Assembly (NCBI GenBank): GCA_033782935.1
Contig: JAWQEG010001420.1
Location: forward strand, 744,001 to 808,000
DNA length: 64,000 nt
Source: Petrolisthes cinctipes
Lineage: Eukaryota; Arthropoda; Malacostraca; Decapoda; Porcellanidae
Direction: 5' to 3'
Positions 38,301 to 47,554 of this stretch are shown piece by piece. A program made the translations under genes and the position numbers. Each line of letters opens with the position of its first letter. Within the stretch, counting starts at the first letter, position 1. Under the pieces are notes generated by a model that was given only the letters and a program-made list of their open reading frames with translations, ran no database searches and was not told the DNA's origin.

Positions 38301-41300
38301 AGGCTCAAAAAACCCGAAAATTCGATATTTTTGGATACCAGAAGCGATCTGTACATGCATACTCAGTGCTAGAATACTTTCAAAATATAGGCCCAAAACA
38401 TGCTGAAATTCGATATTTTAGTTGCAACAAGTCGATATGTGCATGCATATTTTGTACTCATTTATATTCCAAATTCAGGCTCAAAACACCCGAAAATTCG
38501 ATATTATTGGGCCCCTGAAGCGATCTGTACATGCATACTCAATGCTTGAATATTTTCAAATTACAGGCCCAAAACATGCTCAAAATCGATATTTTAGGTG
38601 CCCAAAGTCAATATGTGCATGCATCTTCTGTACCCGTTTATATCCCAAATTGAGGATCCAAACACCCGAAAATTCGATATTTTTGGGTCCCAATAGCGAT
38701 CTGTACATGCTTACTCCTTGCTAGAATGTTTTCAAGATACAGACCCAAAACATGCTCAAAATCGATATTTTAGGTGTTAAAAGTCGATATGTGCACGCAT
38801 CTTCAATACACGTTTATATCTCAAATTCAGGCTCAAAACACCCGAAAATTCGATATTTTTGGGTCCCAGAAGCGAGCTGTACATGCCTACTCAGTCCTAG
38901 AATAATTTTTAAAATATAGGCCCAAAGCATACTAAAAATGGATATTTTTGGTGCCCAAAGTGGATATGTGCATGCATTTTCTGTACCTGTTTATATTACA
39001 AATTCTAGCTCAAAATACCCGAAAATTCGATATTTTTGGTTCCCAGAAGCGATCTATACATGCATATTCAGTAATAAAATATTTTCAAAATTCAGGCCCA
39101 TCAAATGCCGAAATTCGATATTTTAGGTACCCAAAGTCGATATGTGCATGCCTCCTCTGTACCCGTTTATATCCCAAATTCAGGCTCAAAACACACGAAA
39201 ATTCGATATTTTTTGGGTCCCACAAGCGATCTGTACATGCCTACTCAATGTTAGAATATTTTCAAAATGCAGGCACAAAAACAAATTTAAAATCGATATT
39301 TTAGGTGCCCAAAGTCGATATGTGCATGCATCTTCAGTACCCGTTTATATCTCAAATTCAGGCTAAAACACCCGAAAATTCGATATTTTTGGTTCCGAGA
39401 AGCAAACTGTACATGCCTACGCAGTGCTAGAATATTTTAAAAATATAGGCCCAAAACATGCTAAAAATCGATATTTTGGTTACCCAAAGTCAATATGTGC
39501 ATCCATCTTCTGTACCCGTTTATATCCTAAATTCAAGCTCAAAACACCCGAATAATCGATTTTGGGGGGGCCGAGAAGCGATCTGTACATGCCTATTCAC
39601 TGACAGAATATTTTCAAAATACAGGCCCAAAACCTGCTAAAAATCGATATTTTAGGTACCCAAAGTCAATATGTGAATGCTTCTTCTTTACCCGTTTATA
39701 TCCAAAATTCAGGCTCAAAACACCCGAATATTCGATTTTATTGGGGCTCAGAAGCGATCTGTAAATGCCTACTCTGTGTTAGAGTATTTTCATAATATAG
39801 GCCCAAAACATGCTGAATTTCGACCTATTAGGTGCAAAAAGTCAATATGTGCATGCATCTTCTGTACCCGTTTATATCTTATATTCAGGCTCAAAACACC
39901 TGAAAATTCGATATTTTTGGGTCCCAGAAGCGATCTGTACATGCATACTCAGTGCTAGAATGCTTTCAAAATATAGGCCGAAAACATGCTGAAATTCGAT
40001 ATTTGTTGTTCAAAAAGTCGATATCTGCATGCATCTTCTGTACTCGTTTATATCAGAAATTCAGGCTCAAAAAACCCGAAAATTCGATATTTTTGGATAC
40101 CAGAAGCGATCTGTACATGCATACTCAGTGCTAGAATACTTTCAAAATATAGGCCCAAAACATGCTGAAATTCGATATTTTAGTTGCAACAAGTCGATAT
40201 GTGCATGCATATTTTGTACTCATTTATATTCCAAATTCAGGCTCAAAACACCCGAAAATTCGATATTATTGGGCCCCTGAAGCGATCTGTACATGCATAC
40301 TCAATGCTTGAATATTTTCAAATTACAGGCCCAAAACATGCTCAAAATCGATATTTTAGGTGCCCAAAGTCAATATGTGCATGCATCTTCTGTACCCGTT
40401 TATATCCCAAATTGAGGATCCAAACACCCGAAAATTCGATATTTTTGGGTCCCAATAGCGATCTGTACATGCTTACTCCTTGCTAGAATGTTTTCAAGAT
40501 ACAGACCCAAAACATGCTCAAAAACGATATTTTAGGTTCTAAAAGTCGATATGTGCACGCACCTTCAATACACGTTTATATATCAAATTCAGGCTCAAAA
40601 CACCCGAAAATTCGATATTTTTGGGTCCCAGAAGCGAGCTGTACATGCCTACTCAGTCCTAGAATAATTTCAAAATATAGGCCCAAAGCATACTAAAAAT
40701 GGATATTTTTGGTGCCCAAAGTGGATATGTGCATGCGTTTTCTGTACCCGTTTATATTACAAATTCTGGCTCAAAATACCCGAAAATTCGATATTTTTTG
40801 TTCCCAGAAGCGATCTATACATGCATATTCAGTAATAAAATATTTTCAAAATACAAGCCCATCAAATGCCGAAATTCGATATTTTAGGTACCCAAAGTCG
40901 ATATGTGCATGCATCTTCTGTACTCGTTTATATCCCAAATTTATGCTCAAAACACCAGAAAATTCGATTTTTTTAGGTCACAGAAACGATCTGTTCATGC
41001 CTACTTAGTAATGGAATATTTTCAAAATACACGCCCAAAACATGCTGAAAATCGATATTTTAGGTGCCCAAAGTCAATATGTGCATGACTCCTCTGTACC
41101 CGTTTATATCCAAAATTCAAGCTCAAAACACCCGAATAATCGATTTTGGGGGGGCAGAGAAGCGATCTGTACATGCCTATTCACTGACAGAATATTTTCA
41201 AAATACAGGCCCAAAACCTGCTAAAAATCGATATTTTAGGTACCCAAAGTCAATATGTGCATGCGTCTTCTTTACCCGTTTATATCCAAAATTCAGGCTC

Positions 41301-42831
41301 AAAACACCCGAATATTCGATTTTATTGGGGCTCAGAAGCGATCTGTAAATGCCTACTCTGTGTTAGAGTATTTTCATAATATAGACCCAAAACATGCTGA
41401 ATTTCGACCTATTAGGTGCAAAAAGTCAATATGTGCATGCATCTTCTGTACCCGTTTATATCTTATATTCAGGCTCAAAACACCTGAAAATTCGATAATA
41501 TTGGGTCCCAGAAGCGATCTGTACATGCATACTCAGTGCTAGAATGCTTTCAAAATATAGGCCGAAAACATGCTGAAATTCGATATTTGTTGTTCAAAAA
41601 GTCGATATCTGCATGCATCTTCTGTACTCGTTTATATCAGAAATTCAGACTCAAAAAACCCGAAAATTCGATATTTTTGGATACCAGAAGCGATCTGTAC
41701 ATGCATACTCAGTGCTAGAATACTTTCAAAATATAGGCCCAAAACATGCTGAAATTCGATATTTTAGTTGCAACAAGTCGATATGTGCATGCATATTTTG
41801 TACTCATTTATATTCCAAATTCAGGCTCAAAACACCCGAAAATTCGATATTATTGGGTCCCTGAAGCGATCTGTACATGCATACTCAATGCTTGAATATT
41901 TTCAAAATACAGGCCCAAAACATGCTCAAAATCGATATTTTAGGTGCCCAAAGTCAATATGTGCATGCATCTTCTGTACCAGTTTATATCCCGAATTGAG
42001 GATCCAAACACCCGAAAATTCGATATTTTTGGGTCCCAATAGCGATCTGTACATGCTCACTCCTTGCTAGAATGTTTTCAAGATACAGACCCAAAACATG
42101 CTCAAAATCGATATTTTAGGTGCTTAAAGTCGATATGTGCACGCATCTTCAATACACGTTTATATCTCAAATTCAGGCTCAAAACACCCGAAAATTCGAT
42201 ATTTTTGGGTCCCAGAAGCGAGCTGTACATGCCTACTCAGTCCTAGAATAATTTCAAAATATAGGCCCAAAGCATACTAAAAATGGATATTTTTGGTGCC
42301 CAAAGTGGATATGTGCATGCGTTTTCTGTACCCGTTTATATCACAAATTCTGGCTCAAAATACCCGAAAATTCGATATTTCTGGTTCCCAGAAGCGATCT
42401 ATACATGCATATTCAGTAATAGAATATTTTCAAAATACAGGCCCATCAAATGCCGAAATTCGATATTTTAGGTACCCATAGTTGATATGTGCATGCATCT
42501 TCTGTACTCGTTTATATCTCAAATTCATGCTCAAAACACCAGAAAATTCGATATTTTTGGGTCCCAGAAGCGATCTATAAATGCCTACTCAGTGCTAGAA
42601 TATTTTCAAAATATAGGCCCAAAACAAGCTGAAATTCGACCTATTAGGTGCAAAAATACGATATGTGCATGCATCTTCTGTACCCATTTAAATCCCAAAT
42701 TCAGGCTCAAAACACGCGAAAATTCGATATTTTTGGGTTCCAGAAGCGATCTGTACATACCTACTCAGTGCTAGAATATTTTCAAAATATAAGCCGAAAG
42801 CATGCTAAAAATCTATATTTGTTTTTTAAAA
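35400..42831 (+). repeat. Edge region of sat176 with a separate 9-12 monomer higher-order repeat
   Basis: Monomers here differ from the main array: gcataytcagtgctagaat, gacctattaggtgcaaaaag, gatatttgttgttcaaaaag and attggggctcagaagcg are all local. A marker monomer beginning atggatatttttggtgccca occurs at 36,824, 38,938, 40,699 and 42,283. The spacings are 2,114, 1,761 and 1,584, which are 12, 10 and 9 monomers. Other variants share the 1,762 and 1,584 offsets, for example 38,267, 40,029 and 41,613. At 35,826-35,900 a partly deleted, G-rich variant (gatttttggggggccgagaa) shows a scrambled half-monomer. Higher divergence near an array edge is usual for satellites. Confidence 0.85.
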
Positions 42832-42835
42832 AGTC
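42832..42835. other. Junction between the 176-bp and 62-bp satellites
   Basis: Left of this point the sequence follows sat176 (tttaaaaagtc, compare ttcaaaaagtcgatatctgc at 40,010). Right of it the sequence follows the 62-bp satellite (agtcattcat). The four bases agtc fit both families, so the join has microhomology. No transposon or target duplication lies at the join. Confidence 0.85.
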
Positions 42836-44076
42836 ATTCATTTGGTGGTGGGTGTGTGGGTGTCAGTACAGTGCGTGGATAGTAAATATCAATCATGGGG
42901 TGTGTGGGTGTCATTATATTGATTTGTACTGTAAATATCAACAGTCATTCATGGGGTGGTTAGTGTCACTACAGTGCGTGGACTGTAAATATAAACAATC
43001 ATTCATGTGGTGGTGGGTGTGTGGGTGTCATTAAAGTGCTTGGACTGTATATATCAACAGTCATTCATGGGATGGTGATTGTTTGGGTGTCATTACAGTA
43101 CTTGGACTGTAAATATCAACAGTCATTCATGGGTGGTGGGTGTGAGGGTGTCATTACAGTGCTCAGACTGTAAATATCAACAGTCATTCATGGGTAAGTT
43201 AGTCTGTGGGTGTTATTACAATGCTTTGACTGAAAATATCAACAGTCATTTATGGGGTGGTGGGTGTCATTACAGTGCTTGGACTGTACATATCAACAGT
43301 CATTCATGGGGTCGTGGGTGTGTGGGTGTCATTACAGTTCTTGGAGTGTAAATATCAACCATCATTCATGGGGTGGTGGGTGTCATTACAGTGCTTGTAC
43401 TGTAAATACCAAGAGTCATAATGCGGTGGTTGGTGTGTGGGTTTCATTACAGTGCTTGGATTGTAAATATCAACAGTCATTCAAGGGGTGGTGGGTGTGT
43501 GAGTGTCATTACAGAACTTGGACAGTATATATCAACAGTCATTCATGGGGTGGTGGGTGTCATTACAGTGCTTGAACTGTAAATATCAACAGTCATTCAT
43601 GGGTTGATTGGTTTCAATACAGTGCTTGGACTGTAAATATCAACAATCATTCATGGGGTGGTGGGTGTGTGGGTGTCATTACAGTGCACGGACTGTAAAT
43701 ATTAACAGTCATTTATGGGGTGGTGTGTGTGTGGGGGTCATTACAGTGCTTGGACTGTAGATATCAACAGTCATTCATGGGCTGGTGGGTGTGTGGGTGT
43801 CATTACATTGTTCGGACCGTAAATATCAACGGTCAATCATGGGGTGGTTAGTGTGTAGGTGTCATTACAGTGCTTGGACTGAAAATATCAACAGTCATTC
43901 ATGGGTGGTGGGTGTCAATACAGTGCTTGGACTGTATATATCAACAGTCATTCATGGGGTTGTGGGTGTGTGGGTGTCTTTACAGTGCTTGGACTGTAAA
44001 TATCAATTGTCATTCATGGAATGGCGGGTGTGTGGGGGTCATTACAGTGCTTGGACTGTAAATATCTACAAGCTCT

Positions 44077-44214
44077 GTTAATATTTACAGTCCAAGCATT
44101 GTATTGGCACCCACACACCCACCACCCTATAAATGACTGTTGATATTTACAGTCCAAGCCCTGTAATGACATCCACACACCCACCAGCCAATGAATGACT
44201 GTTGGTAATTACAA
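44077..44214 (-). repeat. Inverted island of about two sat62 monomers
   Basis: In a purely forward array, this stretch reads on the minus strand. It contains atatttacagtccaagc twice, cacccacacacccacca and gactgttgatatttacagtc, the complements of the usual landmarks. The left junction has a short non-repeat linker (tacaagctct) and the right one ends at acaacccgag before forward tgcttggact resumes. About 2.2 monomers are inverted. Confidence 0.93.
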
Positions 44215-44997
44215 CCCGAGTGCTTGGACTGTATATATCAACAGTCATTCATGTGGTCATGGGTGTGTGGATGTCATTACAGTGCTTGAACTGTAAATAT
44301 CAACAGTCATTCATGAGGTGGTGGGTGTGTGGATTTCATTACAGTGCTTTGATTGTAAATATCAACAGTCATTCATGGTTTGGTGGGTGTCATTGCAGTA
44401 CATTGACTGTAAATATCAACAGTCATTCATCGGGTGGTGTGTGTGAGCATGTCATTACAGTGCTTGGACTGTAAATATCAGCAATCATTCATGGTAATGG
44501 GTGTCATTACAGTGTTTGGACTGTAAATATCAACAGTCATTCATTAAGAGGGGGGTGTTTGGGTGTCATTACAGTGCTTGGACTGTAAATATCAACTGTC
44601 ACTCATTGGGTGGTGGGTGTGTGGGTGTCATTACAGTGCTTGTAATGTAAATATCAACAGTTATTCATGGGGTGCTAGGTGTGTGAGAATCATTACAGTG
44701 CTTGGACTGTAAATATCAACTGTCAATCATGGGGTGGTGGGTGTGTGGGTATCCTTACAGTGCTTGGACTGTAAATATCAACAGTCATTCATGGGGTGGT
44801 GTGTGTGTTGGTGTCATTACTGTGCTTGGACTGTAAATATCAATAGCCATTCATGGGGTGGTGGGATTTTGGGTGTCATTACAGTTCTCGGACCTAAAAT
44901 ATCAACCATCATTTATGAGGTGGTGATTGTGTGGGTGCCATTACAGTGCTTTGATTGTAAATATCAACAGTCATTTATGGGGTGGTAGGTGTTATTG

Positions 44998-45001
44998 CAG
45001 T
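44998..45001. other. Left target-site duplication of the solo LTR (cagt)
   Basis: The bases cagt precede the LTR and also follow it at 45,613-45,616. They belong to the satellite motif attacagtgcttgg. Removing the LTR and one cagt gives ttgcagtgcatggactg, a normal satellite register. Confidence 0.85.
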
Positions 45002-45612
45002 TGTCACTGTCTTTACTAATAAGACCCGATGCACCCTAGTGAAAAAATGCACCGTTGCTCTCCCAAATACTTTAGATTAACACTATAGGAGCATACTTGA
45101 AACACTGAGAAAAATAACATTATTTTAATTCACAAACAATATGCATCTCACTCAAGTACCTGGAATACATTGACAATATTAACTTGACACAATACATTAA
45201 CAATTTTCTGTTCTCCCAACTTATGTAATACAAAAATAATCACCTTAATACTAGACCTTAAATATTAAACCTTAATGCTACTTACAAATACTTCACCAAC
45301 CCCGTCACCACCACAATGCACCACCAATCCACCCGGAGCACAAGAAGCAGAGGGAATCTCTGAAACACCGTCTTCCTGCCCTTATATACCCTGTTGAAGG
45401 CATGACGTATGTGCATCTTAGATGCCTGAGCCAATGAACAAACTCCCTCAACGCGGGAAAACTTCTTGACCAATCCCACGGATAAACTCATGCACACACA
45501 CTCTGCCATTGGTTGCCTTTCCTCGCTCGTTCCCTGGCCAGATGATGGTAGTTAATGTATTCCCCCAACAGGAAGTTAAGGCTGGTTCAGGCCACTCGTG
45601 CTTCACGTCACA
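45002..45612 (-). mobile_element. Solo LTR of an LTR retrotransposon, minus orientation, 611 bp
   Basis: This is non-satellite sequence between two copies of cagt. Read on the minus strand it begins tgtgacgtgaagcac and ends aagacagtgaca, so it has the TG...CA ends of an LTR with TGT/ACA inverted tips. About 220 bases from its 5' end is a promoter-like stretch with tatataagg, and upstream of that are three CCAAT-type boxes in either orientation. The 3' part is AT-rich. There is no adjacent primer-binding site, polypurine tract or gag-pol sequence, so it is a solo LTR left by LTR-LTR recombination. The 4-bp target duplication fits Ty3/gypsy-type elements, but family assignment is uncertain. Reading frames inside (for example 45,282-45,509 minus) are not credible genes. 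Confidence 0.85.
45382..45388 (-). promoter_or_regulatory. TATA box of the LTR promoter
   Basis: The minus strand reads gggtatataagggcagg here. It lies downstream (in minus orientation) of CCAAT-type motifs at 45,508-45,512, 45,470-45,474 and 45,431-45,435, the expected arrangement of the U3 part of an LTR. Transcription would run towards lower coordinates into the satellite at 45,001. Activity is not shown. Confidence 0.6.
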
Positions 45613-45616
45613 CAGT
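45613..45616. other. Right target-site duplication of the solo LTR (cagt)
   Basis: These bases follow the last LTR base and match cagt at 44,998-45,001. The satellite continues with gcatggactgtaaatatc in the expected register. Confidence 0.85.
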
Positions 45617-45648
45617 GCATGGACTGTAAATATCAACAATCATTCATG

Positions 45649-45794
45649 AGTGCTTGGACTGTAAATATCAACTGTCAATCATGGGGTGGTGGGTGTGTGG
45701 GTATCCTTACAGTGCTTGGACTGTAAATATCAACAGTCATTCATGGGGTGGTGTGTGTGTTGGTGTCATTACTGTGCTTGGACTGTAAATATCA
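45649..45794 (+). repeat. 146-bp perfect copy of sat62 from 44,697-44,842
   Basis: The block from agtgcttggactgtaaatat to the third ctgtaaatatca is identical to 44,697-44,842 at offset 952, including private variants (ggtatccttac, gtgttggtgtc, attactgtgc). Both of its ends break the monomer register. It is preceded by caatcattcatg and followed by cgggtggtgtgtctgagcat, which together resemble the intact monomer at about 44,421-44,460. It looks like a templated insertion within a monomer. Confidence 0.8.
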
Positions 45795-47554
45795 CGGGTG
45801 GTGTGTCTGAGCATGTCATTACAGTGTTTGGAAGGTAAATATCAAAAGTAATTCATGGTGTTGGGTGTAATTACAGTGCTTGGACTGTAAATATCAATAG
45901 TCACTTATTGGGCGGTGGGTGTGTGGGTGTCATTACAGTGCTTGGAATGTAAATATCAACAGTTAGGCATTAGGAGCTGGGTGGGTTGGTGTCACTACAG
46001 TGGTTGGACTGTAAATATCAATAGTCATTCATAAGATAGTAGGTGTGTGGGTGTCATTACACTGCTTGGACTGTAAATATCAACAATCATTAATGGGGTG
46101 CTGGGTATGTGGGTGTCATTACAGAGCTTCGACAGTACTAAATCAACAGTTATTCATGGGATGGTAAGTGTGTGGATGTCATTACAGGGATTGGACTGTA
46201 AATATCAACAGTCATTGTGGAATGGTGGGAGTGTGGTTGTCATGACAGTGATTGGATTGTTATTATCAGCAGTCATTCATTGTGTTGTGGGTGTGTGTAT
46301 GTCATTACAGAGCTTGTACTGTAAATATCAACAGTCATTCTTGGGGTGGTGGGTGTTTGGGTGCCATTACAGTGCTTAGACCGTAAATATCAACAATCAT
46401 TTATTGGGTGGTGGGTGTGTGGGTGTCATTACAGTGCTTGGACTGTAAATATTAACAATCATTCATAGGGTGGTGGGTGTGTGGTTGTCATTACAGCGCT
46501 TGGACTGTAAATATCAACTGTAATTCATGCTGTGGTTGAAGTTTGGGTGTCATTATAGTGCTTGGACTGTAAATATCAACAATCATTTATTGGGTGGTGG
46601 GTGTGTGGGTGTCATTACAGTTCTTGGACTGTAAATATCAACAGTCATTCATGGGGTGGTGGGTGTGTGGGTGTCATTACAGTTCTTGGACTGTAGTTAT
46701 TAACTGTCATTCATTGGATTGTGGGTCTGTGGGTATCATTACAATGATAAGACTGTAAATATCAACAGTCATTCATGGGGTGGTGGGTGTGTGGGTATCA
46801 TTACAGTGTTTGGACTGTAAATATCAACTGTCATTCATGGTGTGGTGGGTTTGTGGGTGTCATTACTGTGCTTGGACGGTAAATATTAACAGTCATTCAT
46901 GGGGTGGTTATTGTCATTACAGTACTTAGACTGTAAATATCAACAGTCATTCATGGGGTGGTAAGTGTGTGGGTTCCATTTTAGTGCTTGGACTATAAAT
47001 ATCAACCGTCATTCATGGGGTGGTGGGTGTCATTACAGTGCTTGTACTGTAAATATCAACATTCATTCAAAGGGTGGTGGGTATGTGGGTGTCATTACAG
47101 TGCTATGACTGTAAATATCAATAGTCATTTATGGGGTGTTGAGTGTGTGAGTGTCATTAGAGTGCTTGGACTGTAAATACCAACAGTTATTCATGGGGTG
47201 CTGGGTGTAAGGGTGTCATTACAGTGCTTGGACTGTAAATATCAACAGTCAATCACGGGGTGGTGGGTGTGTGAGTTTCAATACAGTGCTTGGACTGTAA
47301 ATATCAACAGTCTTTCATGGGGTGCTGGGTGTGTGGTAGTTATTACAGAGCTTGGACTGCAAATATCCACAGCCATTCATATGTTGGTGTATGTGTGGGT
47401 GTCATTACAGCGCATGGACTGTAAATATCAAAAGTCATTCACGTTGTGGAGGGTTTGTGGGTATCATTACAGTGTTTGGTCTGTAAATATTAAGAGTCAT
47501 TCATGGGGTGGTGGTTGTATGGGTGTCATTACATGTTTGGACTGTAAATATCAA

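Larger units (their letters stand above)
1..42835 (+). repeat. 176-bp satellite array (sat176), about 240 head-to-tail monomers
   Basis: Equivalent landmarks recur every 176 bases, for example the phrase beginning gtgctagaatattttc or its variants near 2138, 2314, 2490, 2666, 2842 and 3018. Each monomer has two recognisable landmarks: tcgatatgtgcatgcatctt in the first half and gcgatctgtacatgcctact in the second. All copies run in the same direction. I saw no non-satellite insertion in the whole 42.8 kb. The 176-bp length is close to a nucleosome repeat, as in many centromeric or pericentromeric satellites. The many short reading frames here are frame-hopping products of the repeat, since 176 is not a multiple of 3, and they show no codon logic. 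I do not recognise the family by name. Confidence 0.97.
42832..45001 (+). repeat. 62-bp satellite array (sat62), segment left of the LTR
   Basis: The monomer is made of tcattcatggggtggtgggt, a gtgtgggt step, then gtcattacagtgcttggact and gtaaatatcaacag, 62 bases in total. A common variant lacks eight bases of the GT-rich part and is 54 bases long. The plus strand is strongly G/T-rich. No similarity to sat176 is apparent. Reading frames across it are incidental, with repeated CWVSLQCLDCKYQQSF-like translations arising from the repeat. The segment includes an inverted island at 44,077-44,214. Confidence 0.96.

Noticed and set aside
116..42774. Many overlapping reading frames of 60-148 codons with shared words such as NTRKFDIFGSQKRSVHAY in the first array
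   Set aside because: They recur with the 176-bp period in all three forward frames and on the minus strand, have stereotyped lengths (60, 65, 94, 100 codons) set by fixed stops in the monomer, and show no domain or start signal. They are translations of satellite DNA.
1..42835. CRISPR array
   Set aside because: The repeats are contiguous without unique spacers, the unit is 176 bp, and the context is a eukaryotic satellite.
44077..44214. A separate inverted-repeat transposon instead of inverted satellite
   Set aside because: Every base block in it is the complement of sat62 landmarks, with no foreign internal sequence or target duplication.
45282..45639. Two minus-strand frames of 63 and 75 codons in the non-repeat segment
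   Set aside because: They lie within the solo LTR across its TATA box and CCAAT motifs and have no recognisable retroelement domain. They are better explained as regulatory LTR sequence.
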